Below, one piece after another: positions 8,576 through 19,209 of a stretch of DNA of 64,000 bases (position 1 is the stretch's first letter; the number at the start of each line of letters is the position of its first letter). Origin of the DNA: VXPQ01 sp965248175 (GTDB lineage: Bacteria; Bacteroidota; Rhodothermia; Rhodothermales; VXPQ01). Below the pieces are notes generated by a model. It was not told the origin of the DNA, searched no databases, and saw nothing but the letters and a program-made list of their open reading frames with translations. The position numbers were made by a program, and so were the translations under genes. The DNA lies in NCBI GenBank assembly GCA_965248175.1, contig OZ252093.1:1054001-1118000 (forward strand), in the 5' to 3' direction.

Positions 8576-9472
8576 CTACATGATGCGCAGTTGCAGTGAA
8601 ATGTCCAGCGCATCGACGGAATGGGTCAGGACGCCGCAGGAAATGTACTGTACGCCGGTTTCGGCGATGGCCCGGACCGTGTCGAGGGTCACGTTGCCGG
8701 ACGCTTCGGCAGGGATCCGTCCGTCGATGAGGGTCGTGGCTGCCCGGAGCCGGGATACGTCTATCCGCCCGCCGGCAGGCAGGTCCACCATATTGTCCAG
8801 CAGAATACGGTCTGCGCACCCGGTGTGCAGCACCTCGCGCACCTCGTCCAGTGTACGTGTTTCGACCTCGATGAGCACCGGCAATTCCTGTTCCCGGCGG
8901 TGCCGATCCGCCGCCCGAAGTGCTTGCGCCACGCCCCCGGCGGCGGCAATGTGGTTTTCCTTGATGAGGAACATGTCGTCGAGGCCAAGACGGTGGTTTG
9001 TCCCGCCGCCCAAGCGGACGGCCCATTTGTCGAGCCGGCGCAGACCGGGCGCCGTCTTGCGCGTATCCATAATCTGTACCGGAAGCTCCTTGACGGCATC
9101 CACGAACCGGTGCGTAAGGGTTGCAATGCCGCTCATGCGCTGCATGAGGTTCAGGACGAGGCGCTCGGCGATGAGCAGGCCCCGTGCCGGTCCATGGGCT
9201 GTTCCGAACGTTGCGCCGGCGTGAATGGCTCCGCCGTCTCCGCATTTCCAGGAACACCGGATGCGGTCATCCACCATGGAGAAAACATATTCGGCCATCG
9301 TCAGGCCCGCCAGAATACCGTCTGCCCTGGCGAGGAATTGCCCCTCGGCCTGTACGGTCTCGTCGACTACGGCTTCCGTCGTCACGTCTCCGGAACCAAC
9401 ATCCTCCGCCAGTGCGTCCTTGACGAATCTCCGCAACGCCTCCTCGGAGATATAGTCGGGCAGATCGTTCAT
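8576..9472 (-). CDS. nadC: Nicotinate-nucleotide pyrophosphorylase (carboxylating)
   Basis: NadC (298 aa) converts quinolinate and PRPP to nicotinate mononucleotide, CO2 and pyrophosphate in NAD synthesis. The family motifs are present: AEDVGSGDVTT near the N-terminus, the RMSGIAT block, DTRKTAPGLR with substrate-binding Arg and Lys, RLGLDDMFLIKENH, EVETRT, and ASGNVTLD with the phosphate loop. The length is normal. ATG 9472 is used; an upstream in-frame extension to 9619 lies inside accA and has no family similarity. The gene follows accA with a short gap and precedes the ROK kinase, suggesting one transcript. No nadA or nadB is in the window. Confidence 0.95.
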   Translation of the reverse strand: MNDLPDYISEEALRRFVKDALAEDVGSGDVTTEAVVDETVQAEGQFLARADGILAGLTMAEYVFSMVDDRIRCSWKCGDGGAIHAGATFGTAHGPARGLLIAERLVLNLMQRMSGIATLTHRFVDAVKELPVQIMDTRKTAPGLRRLDKWAVRLGGGTNHRLGLDDMFLIKENHIAAAGGVAQALRAADRHRREQELPVLIEVETRTLDEVREVLHTGCADRILLDNMVDLPAGGRIDVSRLRAATTLIDGRIPAEASGNVTLDTVRAIAETGVQYISCGVLTHSVDALDISLQLRIM

Positions 9473-9500
9473 TGCGGATGGCGTACCGGGCGGATTCCGG

Positions 9501-10496
9501 TCATTGGTCAACCCGAACGCTCCCCATGTGCTCGAATTTTTCGATGCGTTTCCGGACAATATCTTCCGGGGGCGTTCCTCCGATTTCCGCGAGCGTTTCC
9601 TCAATGACCGTACCCACACTGCGAATGGTGTCGGCCGGATTCCGGTGCGCGCCCCCTTCCGGTTCCGTGATGATCCGGTCGATAATACCGAATTCCATCA
9701 GATCGGGGGCAGTAAGTTTCAGGGATTGCGCCGCGTCCTCCTTGTAATCCCACGAACGCCACAGAATCTGCGAACAGCTCTCGGGAGAGATCACGGAATA
9801 CCAGGAGTTTTCGAGCATCAGGATGCGGTCGCCCATGCCGATGCCGAGCGCTCCACCCGATGCCCCCTCGCCGATGATGACGACCACGATGGGTACGGGC
9901 AGACGGGCCATCTCGAACAGATTTTTGGCGATGGCTTCAGCCTGACAGCGTTCTTCCGCTTCCAGTCCGGGGTATGCGCCGGGGGTGTCGAGCAGCGTGA
10001 TTACCGGCCGGTTGAATTTAGCGGCGAGCCGCACGAGCCGCAGCGCCTTGCGGTATCCTTCCGGGTTCGGCATCCCGAAGCGCCGGTACTTCCGGCTTTT
10101 CATGTCGCGCCCTTTCTGGTGTCCCAGGATCATGACGGAGCGGTCGACGCCTCCGTATTCGGCGCCGCGAAACTTCGCAAATCCTCCCACGATCGCGGGA
10201 TCGTCTCCATACAAGCGGTCGCCGTGCAGTTCCACAAAGTCTTCCGTCATGGCCTCGATGTAATCGAGCGTGTACGGCCTCATCGGGTGGCGCGCGATCT
10301 GTACACGCTGCCACCGTGTCAGATTGCGGTAAATGGATGCGCGCAGTTCGTCTACGCGGGCCTCCAGCGCGGCGATTTCCCGGGACAGGTCGACCTTCGC
10401 GTCTTCCGTGTCGAATGCCCTCATTTCGTCGAGCTTCTGCTCGAGTTCCACGAGAGGTTTTTCGAAATCCAGAAGATATTGAGGGGATGGCGTCAT
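9501..10496 (-). CDS. accA: Acetyl-CoA carboxylase carboxyltransferase subunit alpha
   Basis: AccA (331 aa) forms with AccD the carboxyltransferase that makes malonyl-CoA for fatty acid synthesis. The characteristic N-terminal coiled region (FEKPLVELEQKLDEMR) is followed by a crotonase-type core with FGMPNPEGYRKALR, TLLDTPGAYPGLEAEERCQ, EGASGGALGIGMGD and YSVISPESC. The length matches the family. The ATG at 10496 overlaps the stop of the upstream glycosyltransferase gene by four bases (ATGA), so translational coupling is likely. AccD is not nearby, as is common in Bacteroidota. Confidence 0.96.
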   Translation of the reverse strand: MTPSPQYLLDFEKPLVELEQKLDEMRAFDTEDAKVDLSREIAALEARVDELRASIYRNLTRWQRVQIARHPMRPYTLDYIEAMTEDFVELHGDRLYGDDPAIVGGFAKFRGAEYGGVDRSVMILGHQKGRDMKSRKYRRFGMPNPEGYRKALRLVRLAAKFNRPVITLLDTPGAYPGLEAEERCQAEAIAKNLFEMARLPVPIVVVIIGEGASGGALGIGMGDRILMLENSWYSVISPESCSQILWRSWDYKEDAAQSLKLTAPDLMEFGIIDRIITEPEGGAHRNPADTIRSVGTVIEETLAEIGGTPPEDIVRKRIEKFEHMGSVRVDQ

Positions 10497-12622
10497 GAGC
10501 CGATGCGTTCGTGAATCCCGGCGGCGTCCTTGAGTGACCGGACGATAATATCCCAATCGAGGGACAGGGTCCGGTTTCTGACATAGAACCAATAGGCGGA
10601 ATCAAGTTCGTCCACGGCGTCCCGGGGGAGGTTGACGACATCCACCACGGTGAAAACGCCGGGCCGGAGGTTCCATTCCGGGGGCGGGCGGTAATCGGTG
10701 GTTTCGTCGTAGCCGACCAGGGCACGTCGTCCGAGAAGAATATCGAAAAAAACTTTCGTTTTACTTGCAAGACGCGCCGGAAGCGAGTTCTGACCGGCGA
10801 GGCGGGCGATTGCCGCCAGCACAGGATGCATGGCAAGGCCGATGGCCGCAATGCCTTTTTCCAGCAGACGCCGGGCCGCTGACGGGCGCGCGTGTACGAA
10901 TGCATTCTCCGTTTCTACGAGATTGACCATCGAAAGATCGTCTACCGATGCCCTGCCGATGACATGGTCTCGCCCATCAGCGAGGATGCGGATGTGTACG
11001 TTCAGGTCGTGCAGTTCCTGGATATACCGGAAGATAGACCGGTTTGAAAGCGCGGCGGAAGCAAAAACGACATCGTGGAGCATTCCGAGGCGGACCATGT
11101 CGCGCAATTGCCCGGCCCGGCCGAGCCATGCCGGATTCGTGTTTTCTGCGGAATCGCCGGGATCGTCTCCTGACGTTTGTTCGTCGAGGCCGCGGACAAG
11201 CGCTGCGTCGGGATTGCTTCCGTTGCGCACAGGCATTTCCTCATCCGGCGTAACGAATCCTTTCAGGGAGAACGGGGGCCTCGGGTGCCGGGCAAGCATG
11301 TTGTGCAGACGTATGGCCTCGTCCCGGTGTCCCACGAGGACGGCGTGTCGCCCGTGCATCGGTTCGGCGTTCCGGCGCATGCGGATCCACCGTGCGGTCC
11401 AGGACGCGAGGACGGCCACGGGCAAGGTGAGTAGTACGACAAGCCGCGAAAAGGCAATGGTTTTTACGAAAAAGGACAGGGCGGCCACAAGGAGGAGGCC
11501 CGCGAGTATGCCCACCGGAACGGAACGGAAAGAATTTTTGCGCCGGTATCCCCCCAGGGCAGCGATACCCGTTACGGAGCCGAGGCCGTAGATCGGCGCC
11601 ACGACGGTAAAGAACAGCGGCACCACGCGGGTGCCGAGCATGGAGGCATAGGCTGTCGCCAGAAGGCCTGCGGAGGCATATACCATGCAAAAATCCAGGA
11701 GGGGCAAGGCGGCGATACGTCCGAATTTTGCCGCCACGGACATCCCGGCCCGGAGCAAGATGCCGCATCGAAGCAGCAGGGCCAGCAGTTTCGAGTATCG
11801 ACTCTCGAAATGCTTCTCCGTAAACCGGAGCATGGCTCCGTAGAAAAGGCGCACGTAACGCAACTCGCCTTTTCGGGTGCTCTGCCCTTTGTAATGGATG
11901 ATTTCCGTTTCCGGGGTATAGTAGATTTTCCAGTGGGCCTGCTGGATGCGGTAACACAAGTCGATGTCTTCCCCGTACATGAAGAACTCTTCGTCGAAGA
12001 GGCCCGCTTCGGCGAGTGCAGTCTGCCGGATCATCATGCACGATCCACTTAACGCATCTACCTCAGCCGTTTCGTTTTCCGGCAGGTGGGTCATATTGTA
12101 GCGCCCGAACACCGGGCTGCGCGGAAAGAGCGCCGCCAGCCCGGTCATACGGAAAAAGGCTACACGGGGCGTGGGAAAGGCGCGCCGGCTTTCGAGGGCG
12201 AACGTCCCGTCCGGATGCAGGATCTTGCATCCGGCAGCGCCGGCGTCCGGGTGCTCATCGAGGAATCGAACAAGGGTAACGAGCGTGTTTTCCTGTATGA
12301 TCGTGTCCGGGTTCAGCACCAGGACATAGCGTCCGCGCGCCTTGCGGATCGCCTGATTGTTGGCGGCGCCGAAGCCTGCATTGCTTGCATTGACGATCAG
12401 ATGCACTTCGGGGAAGTGCGTGCGCACCATGGCCGGGCTGCCGTCCACGGAGTTGTTATCGACCACGAACACTTCCATGTTCAGGTCGGCCTGTGCACGA
12501 AACACAGAACGGAGCGTCTGTTCGAGGAATTCCCGCACATTGTAATTGACGATAACGACCGAAAGGTCGATTACGTCAGTGCGGCGATCAACCGTCGCAG
12601 CAGGAGAATGCGATACATCCAT
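10493..12622 (-). CDS. GT2 glycosyltransferase fused to membrane and degenerate sugar-transferase domains
   Basis: This 709-aa protein has an N-terminal rhamnosyl-type GT2 domain (residues about 19-300: VVIVNYN, VVDNNSVDGS, LNPDTII, GEDIDLCYR). A block of membrane helices follows (about 305-425). Next is a Rossmann/CoA_binding_3-like segment (AVLVGHRDEAIRL near 440, through about 600). The C-terminal region keeps the tail pattern of polyprenyl sugar transferases (YWFYVRNRTLSLDWDII) but lacks the catalytic KFRSM and SPGP blocks. It probably adds a sugar to a lipid-linked glycan, with the C-terminal part having a structural or docking role. The gene heads the accA-nadC-ROK run and diverges from actA. 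Confidence 0.82.
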   Translation of the reverse strand: MDVSHSPAATVDRRTDVIDLSVVIVNYNVREFLEQTLRSVFRAQADLNMEVFVVDNNSVDGSPAMVRTHFPEVHLIVNASNAGFGAANNQAIRKARGRYVLVLNPDTIIQENTLVTLVRFLDEHPDAGAAGCKILHPDGTFALESRRAFPTPRVAFFRMTGLAALFPRSPVFGRYNMTHLPENETAEVDALSGSCMMIRQTALAEAGLFDEEFFMYGEDIDLCYRIQQAHWKIYYTPETEIIHYKGQSTRKGELRYVRLFYGAMLRFTEKHFESRYSKLLALLLRCGILLRAGMSVAAKFGRIAALPLLDFCMVYASAGLLATAYASMLGTRVVPLFFTVVAPIYGLGSVTGIAALGGYRRKNSFRSVPVGILAGLLLVAALSFFVKTIAFSRLVVLLTLPVAVLASWTARWIRMRRNAEPMHGRHAVLVGHRDEAIRLHNMLARHPRPPFSLKGFVTPDEEMPVRNGSNPDAALVRGLDEQTSGDDPGDSAENTNPAWLGRAGQLRDMVRLGMLHDVVFASAALSNRSIFRYIQELHDLNVHIRILADGRDHVIGRASVDDLSMVNLVETENAFVHARPSAARRLLEKGIAAIGLAMHPVLAAIARLAGQNSLPARLASKTKVFFDILLGRRALVGYDETTDYRPPPEWNLRPGVFTVVDVVNLPRDAVDELDSAYWFYVRNRTLSLDWDIIVRSLKDAAGIHERIGS

Positions 12623-12788
12623 AGAATGGAGGGGCGGGTGCGCGGTTTGGCATAGAATTTCGTGCGCAATTTATCCTAAATTCAATCGACGAACGTCTTG
12701 CCGGTTCAATATAAGCATTACCTTATACGCTGCCGGACCCCTCCGCGCTTCGGGAATTCCCCGATTCACGCAGTTTACATCCATTTGC

Positions 12789-13436
12789 ATGCCTCAGCTT
12801 TTTCCCAAAGGAGCTAACGCGTTGCCAATCCTTTCCCTGGTTGGAGCGCTTGTAGGAGGCGTGGCGACTGTCGGCTTTGTCTGGTACTACTTTTCCCCGG
12901 AGTACACGGATGTGGGCTATGCCCCCGAACAGCCTGTACCGTATAGCCACCGGCTTCATGCAGGTGAATTGGGGCTGGATTGCCGGTATTGCCATACGAA
13001 TGTCGAAATGACCGCCGAGGCGAATCTCCCTCCCACCCAAACGTGCATGAACTGTCATGCGCAGGTGCAGACGGAGGCCCTCTCCCTGCACCCGGTGCGA
13101 AAAAGCTGGGCGGAAGATACGCCGGTGGAATGGATCAAGGTCAATTTTCTTCCGGATTATGTGCATTTCAGCCATGCCGCCCATGTCAACAATGGCGTGG
13201 GGTGTGAGACGTGTCACGGCCGGATAGACCTGATGGATGTCGTTTCCCAGCCGGAGCCGCTTTCTATGGGGTGGTGTCTCGATTGTCACCGCAATCCGGA
13301 GGAGCAGTTGCGCCCCGATGAGACGGTGACCCTCATGGGATACGAACATCCGGCGGATTTCATGGAGCGCAATGCGGAGCGTATCGAATGGGAAGGTATC
13401 CGCCCTCCCGTAAATTGCTCCGCTTGCCATTATTAG
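12789..13436 (+). CDS. actA: Alternative complex III subunit ActA, pentaheme cytochrome c
   Basis: ActA (215 aa) is the periplasmic multiheme subunit of alternative complex III, the quinol:cytochrome c oxidoreductase that replaces cytochrome bc1. One N-terminal membrane helix (about residues 13-35) is followed by five CxxCH heme sites: CRYCH, CMNCH, CETCH, CLDCH and CSACH. This is the expected pentaheme pattern. ATG 12789 gives the family N-terminus; the frame is open further upstream but without similarity. It starts a long plus-strand run actABCDEF-SCO-cox. The 166-bp gap to the divergent glycosyltransferase gene must hold both promoters. Confidence 0.95.
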   Translation: MPQLFPKGANALPILSLVGALVGGVATVGFVWYYFSPEYTDVGYAPEQPVPYSHRLHAGELGLDCRYCHTNVEMTAEANLPPTQTCMNCHAQVQTEALSLHPVRKSWAEDTPVEWIKVNFLPDYVHFSHAAHVNNGVGCETCHGRIDLMDVVSQPEPLSMGWCLDCHRNPEEQLRPDETVTLMGYEHPADFMERNAERIEWEGIRPPVNCSACHY

Positions 13437-13460
13437 AATCAGATCAGACGCGAGATCGGC

Positions 13461-16400
13461 ATGATCGACCTTCCTGTCCTGAAAGATGCAGAGGCGCCGG
13501 CGCCGCGCGAGCGGTTCTGGCGTAGTCCGGCCGACCTCGAAGGAGGGCTTGGCGACCTGCATGCCGGGGAGTTCATGCCGGGCGCAAGTGATCGTCCGGA
13601 TGGTGCGTCCCGCAGGGATTTTCTGCGCATCATGGGTGCTTCCATGGCGATGGCCGGTTTGTCGGCCTGCCGTCGTCCCGTCGAGCAAGTACTTCCGTAC
13701 ACGCGCCAGCCGGAAGAGATCGTTCCGGGAGAACCCCTCTATTATGCTACGGGCATGCCGTACCGCGGGGTGCTGCGCCCGATTCTTGTGAAGAGTCATG
13801 AAGGGCGTCCTACCAAGGTGGAAGGGAATCCGGAGCATCCGATGTCCTGGGGGGCGACAGGGGCGTTTGAACAGGCCTCCATCCTCAATATGTATGATCC
13901 GGATCGCTCGCAGCGCGTGCTGCGCCAGGGCGCCGGTGCAGAATGGCGGGAGTTCATGCGTCTTGCGCAGGAACTGGACGGCGCCACCCGGATTGCGGTT
14001 TTGTCGCCGCCGACCTCCTCTCCTACGATCCGGTCGCTTCGCGGCCGCCTTGCGGAGCGTTTTCCGGAAATGCAATGGATCACGTATGCGCCTGAAGGGG
14101 ACGATCCGTCCCGGACGGGGCTGCGGACGGCGGAAGGACGCACGGCGCGGCCCTTGTACCGGTTTTCCAATGCGGAAGTCATTGTCAGCCTGGACAGCGA
14201 TTTCCTCGGCCCGACGGAGATCAATCTTCTGTCCAATACGGCGGAATACGCTCAAAACAGACGGATGGCGTCCCCGGAGGATAGCCCCGGCAGGTTGTAT
14301 GTCGTAGAGAGCAGCTATTCGCTTACGGGGGGTATGGCCGATCATCGCAAGAGGTTGCGCTCCGGCGATATTCCTGCATTTGCGCAGGCGCTGGCTTCGC
14401 AACTCGGCATCGGCGGACTGTTAGGCGGGGACGTCATGGAGGATGCGTTCCTTCGTGCGATGGTCCGCGATGTGCAGGCGGCGGGTCCGCGCGCCGTAGT
14501 GGTTGCGGGCGATACCCAACCGCCCGAAGTCCATGTGCTCGCGGCGGCTATCAATCAGGCGCTCGGCGCAGTGGGCAGTACGGTTTCTTATCTGGATGTG
14601 GATGACGAGGCGGAATTCTCGCAGATCGAAAGTTTCTCCGGCCTGGCGACCGATATGCATGCCGGCGAGATCGACCTGCTTTTGATGTTGGGGGTCAACC
14701 CTGTGTACAGCGCTCCACCCGAACTCGATTTTGCCGGCGGAATGGAGCGCGTTGCCCGGACGGTGCACCTCGGGTTGCATCTTGACGAGACGGGACAGGC
14801 TGCAGAGTGGCATATTCCACAAGCGCATTATCTCGAAGCATGGGGAGACGGGCGTGCCTACGATGGTACGCTCTCCGTCGTTCAGCCGCTGATCGCGCCC
14901 CTGTACGAGGCGGCGAAATCCGACGTGGAAGTGCTCGGTCTGCTGGTGACCGGCATGGATACGTCGGGGTATGATCTCGTGCGGGAGCAGTGGTCGGCGT
15001 ACCTTCCCGACGACGCGGAGCAAGCGTGGCGTAAGGCACTGCACGACGGCTTCTTGCCGGACAGTGGCTACCCGGAGACGGTACCGGTGTTGGAGGCGCC
15101 TTCCTTTTCTGTTTCTTCTCTCGGCGAGGAGGAAATCGAGGTCGTCATTCGCCTCGATCCGACCGTGCTGGACGGTTCGTACGCCAACAATGCCTGGATG
15201 ATGGAACTTCCCGATCCCACGACCAAGATTGTGTGGGATAATGTGGCGTTGATCGCTCCGGCGATGGCTGAGCGACTGGGTGTGTCGCCGAAATACGACA
15301 AGGGACAGTATGCCGTCGATGTGCTGGAAATCACCGTGGACGGCCGAAGCATTCGATTACCGGCCTGGATACAACCGGGTTTGCCGGATCGTTCGGTGCA
15401 CCTGACCATGGGATACGGGCGCAATATTTCAACCACTCGCCCGCCGAGAAAGGCGCGTTTCTTCGATCTGGATCATTATACCGATATCTACGCCGACGGC
15501 CCGCTTGCCAACGGAGTCGGGGAAAATGTTTCTGTGCTGCGTCGTGCGGATATGCGCCGCGTACTTGCCGGCGCCGAGGTGAAGACGACCGGGGATACCT
15601 GGACGATTTCCACCACGCAGGAGCATGGCTACATGGAAGGGCGTCCGCTTTTCCGCAAGGCCACCCTCTCGGAATTCAGGGAACACCCTACGTTTGCGCC
15701 GGATGCGGTTCCTTCGCTTCACGGACAGGAAGAATGGGAGGATTACCCCGCGCTCTGGCAGAAACAACATCCTTCCGAACAGCCCGCCATCACGGAAAAC
15801 CCCTATTACGAGAATCAGTGGGGGATGGTCATCGACCTGAATACCTGCACGGGCTGTAACGTGTGCGTTATCGCGTGTAACAGCGAGAACAATGTGCAGA
15901 TGGTGGGCAAGGAGGAGGTAGGCCGCGGGCGCGAGATGCACTGGTTGCGCATTGACCGTTATTTCGTTTCCGGGGAAGGGGATACGGACAATCCGGCCAT
16001 GGTCGTGCAGCCGGTGCCGTGCATGCACTGCGAGAATGCTCCGTGCGAAGCGGTGTGTCCGGTGGCGGCCACCGTGCATTCCCCGGATGGCACGAACCAG
16101 ATGATTTATAACCGCTGCATCGGTACGCGGTACTGCTCCAACAATTGCCCGTACAAAGTGCGCCGGTTCAGTTTCTTCAACTGGACGAAGACGCTGCCGG
16201 AAACGGTGCAGATGGCGCAGAATCCGAATGTGACGGTCCGTTTCCGGGGCGTCATGGAGAAATGCTCGTACTGCATCCAACGGATTCGGGGAGTGCAGCA
16301 GGCTGCAAACCTTGCCGAGCGGGCACTCCAGGACGGCGAAGTAAAGACGGCGTGCCAGCAGGCGTGTCCCATGCAGAGTATTACGTTCGGCGATCTGAAC

Positions 16401-16538
16401 AACCCGGACAGTGCGGTTGTGCAGGCGAGGAAAAATTCCCGCCGGTACGAAATGCTGGCCGAACTGTCCGTCAAGCCGCGCACCTCGTATCTGGCGCGCG
16501 TAACGAACCCGAACCTCGAACTCGAACCCCAGGGATAA
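13461..16538 (+). CDS. actB: Alternative complex III subunit ActB, iron-sulfur protein
   Basis: ActB (1025 aa) is the large periplasmic Fe-S subunit of alternative complex III. A twin-arginine signal (SRRDFLRIMG, residues 50-59) is followed by a Cys at residue 70. The N-terminal two thirds resemble molybdopterin oxidoreductases but, in this family, carry no cofactor. The C-terminal ferredoxin-like part has four Cys clusters (CTGCNVCVIAC, CMHCENAPCEAVCP, CIGTRYCSNNCP, CSYC). These would bind three 4Fe-4S and one 3Fe-4S clusters by analogy with solved complexes. The gene lies 24 bases after actA and 16 before actC. Confidence 0.95.
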   Translation: MIDLPVLKDAEAPAPRERFWRSPADLEGGLGDLHAGEFMPGASDRPDGASRRDFLRIMGASMAMAGLSACRRPVEQVLPYTRQPEEIVPGEPLYYATGMPYRGVLRPILVKSHEGRPTKVEGNPEHPMSWGATGAFEQASILNMYDPDRSQRVLRQGAGAEWREFMRLAQELDGATRIAVLSPPTSSPTIRSLRGRLAERFPEMQWITYAPEGDDPSRTGLRTAEGRTARPLYRFSNAEVIVSLDSDFLGPTEINLLSNTAEYAQNRRMASPEDSPGRLYVVESSYSLTGGMADHRKRLRSGDIPAFAQALASQLGIGGLLGGDVMEDAFLRAMVRDVQAAGPRAVVVAGDTQPPEVHVLAAAINQALGAVGSTVSYLDVDDEAEFSQIESFSGLATDMHAGEIDLLLMLGVNPVYSAPPELDFAGGMERVARTVHLGLHLDETGQAAEWHIPQAHYLEAWGDGRAYDGTLSVVQPLIAPLYEAAKSDVEVLGLLVTGMDTSGYDLVREQWSAYLPDDAEQAWRKALHDGFLPDSGYPETVPVLEAPSFSVSSLGEEEIEVVIRLDPTVLDGSYANNAWMMELPDPTTKIVWDNVALIAPAMAERLGVSPKYDKGQYAVDVLEITVDGRSIRLPAWIQPGLPDRSVHLTMGYGRNISTTRPPRKARFFDLDHYTDIYADGPLANGVGENVSVLRRADMRRVLAGAEVKTTGDTWTISTTQEHGYMEGRPLFRKATLSEFREHPTFAPDAVPSLHGQEEWEDYPALWQKQHPSEQPAITENPYYENQWGMVIDLNTCTGCNVCVIACNSENNVQMVGKEEVGRGREMHWLRIDRYFVSGEGDTDNPAMVVQPVPCMHCENAPCEAVCPVAATVHSPDGTNQMIYNRCIGTRYCSNNCPYKVRRFSFFNWTKTLPETVQMAQNPNVTVRFRGVMEKCSYCIQRIRGVQQAANLAERALQDGEVKTACQQACPMQSITFGDLNNPDSAVVQARKNSRRYEMLAELSVKPRTSYLARVTNPNLELEPQG

Positions 16539-16554
16539 TCTTCTGTCGAACGCA

Positions 16555-17930
<1,376 letters not shown>

Positions 17931-17934
<4 letters not shown>

Positions 17935-18515
17935 AGAAAATCCTTGCGGAAATAAAGGCGTCGATGGGCATCTACGAAAGCGAGCCCGTGCACGGGCTGC
18001 TTGCAGAGTTTGCCGATCCCGGAGCACTGCTGGATGCGGCAGCACAGGTCCGAGAGGCGGGCTACCGGCATTTCGACGTGCATTCGCCCTTTCCGATTCA
18101 TGGCATGGACAAGGCCATGGGGCTGGGCAATTCGCTGGTCGGGTTTTTTACGCTGGGTGGCGGAATTACCGGTTTCGCTCTGGGGTACTGGTTGCAATGG
18201 TGGACGGGCGCCGTGGCGTATCCCCTGAACATCAGCGGCAAGCCGTTTTTCGCCATTGAGTCGTCCATTCCTATCATATTCGAATTGACGGTGCTTTTTG
18301 CGGCCTTTGGCGCAGTAGCGGGCATGTTTGCGTTGAACGGGCTGCCGCGCCCTCATAACCCGCTTTTTTACTCCCGCAATTTTACGCGGGCGACCGACGA
18401 CGCGTTCTTCCTGCACATTGCGGCGTCGGACAAGTGTTTCGACGTCGAGGGGACCCGGCAGTTACTGACGGACCTTGGCGGGTATCACGTTGAATTGCTC
18501 ACTGAAGAAGAATGA
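17931..18515 (+). CDS. actD: Alternative complex III subunit ActD (DUF3341)
   Basis: ActD (194 aa) is a DUF3341 protein with two transmembrane helices. It has a small N-terminal cytoplasmic ferredoxin-fold-like part (HGLLAEFADPGALLDAA, from about residue 22), two hydrophobic segments (about 65-85 and 105-130), and a C-terminal soluble tail (RATDDAFFLHIAASDKCFD). It holds no cofactor in known complexes and is thought to stabilise ActC and ActF. Four-base overlaps with both actC and actE suggest tight translational coupling. Confidence 0.92.
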
Positions 18516-18565
18516 CGGCATGCGGCGAGTCCGGTGCAAGCCGGTTTCCCGCACACATAAGAATT

Positions 18566-19204
18566 ATGCTCATGAAGAGAGGGGGAACGGTCCTGGTGTT
18601 TGCAGTCTTTTTGCTGGCGTCCTGCCGCGGCACGACGCATGAACATACGCCTATCCATCCCAACCTGAACATGGATTATCAGGAGCGGTTCGATCCGCAG
18701 GAGGCCAATGCCTTCTTTGCGGACGGGCGCTCCATGCGGCCGCCCGTCCCCGGAACGGTTGCGCGTGGTTTTTTGCGTGAGGATACGCGGTTTCACGAGG
18801 GCCGGAACGCCGACGGGAGTTATGTGGAGGCCATGCCGATTCCGCTGACGATAGAACTCCTGGAACACGGGCAAACCCGGTACGACATTTTCTGCACTCC
18901 GTGTCATGGCGCCGCCGGCGATGGCGAAGGCATTATTACGACAGGCGATTTCGGGTACACGCCGGCCACGACCTATCACAGCGACCGGTTGCGTGAGGTA
19001 ACGGACGGCTATCTGTATGATGTGATTACGAACGGCGTGCGCACCATGCCTGCGTATGCACACCAGATTCCGGTAGCGGACCGGTGGGCCATCGTGGCCT
19101 ATGTCCGGGCTCTTCAGCGCAGCCAGAATGCCTCTGAGAGCGACGTGCCCGCCGTACTCCTCGACGACATCCGGCGTGGGGCAGGCGCCGGGGACAACGA
19201 ATAG
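18566..19204 (+). CDS. actE: Alternative complex III subunit ActE, monoheme cytochrome c lipoprotein
   Basis: ActE (212 aa from ATG 18566) is the monoheme c-type cytochrome of alternative complex III and probably passes electrons to the downstream oxidase. A short lipoprotein signal with lipobox LLASC anchors it in the membrane. One heme site, CTPCH, is at about residue 110, and a distal Met is likely in the NGVRTMPAYAHQI segment. The reading frame is open from 18512, which would overlap actD, but the extra residues do not form part of the signal. ATG 18572 is another possible start. Confidence 0.93.
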   Translation: MLMKRGGTVLVFAVFLLASCRGTTHEHTPIHPNLNMDYQERFDPQEANAFFADGRSMRPPVPGTVARGFLREDTRFHEGRNADGSYVEAMPIPLTIELLEHGQTRYDIFCTPCHGAAGDGEGIITTGDFGYTPATTYHSDRLREVTDGYLYDVITNGVRTMPAYAHQIPVADRWAIVAYVRALQRSQNASESDVPAVLLDDIRRGAGAGDNE

Positions 19205-19209
19205 ATTCG

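Noticed and set aside
12723..14402. Long minus-strand open frame (559 aa) opposite actA-actB
   Set aside because: It is a shadow of high-GC coding on the plus strand; it has no domain similarity, is very rich in Arg and His, and lies across well-supported heme and Fe-S genes.
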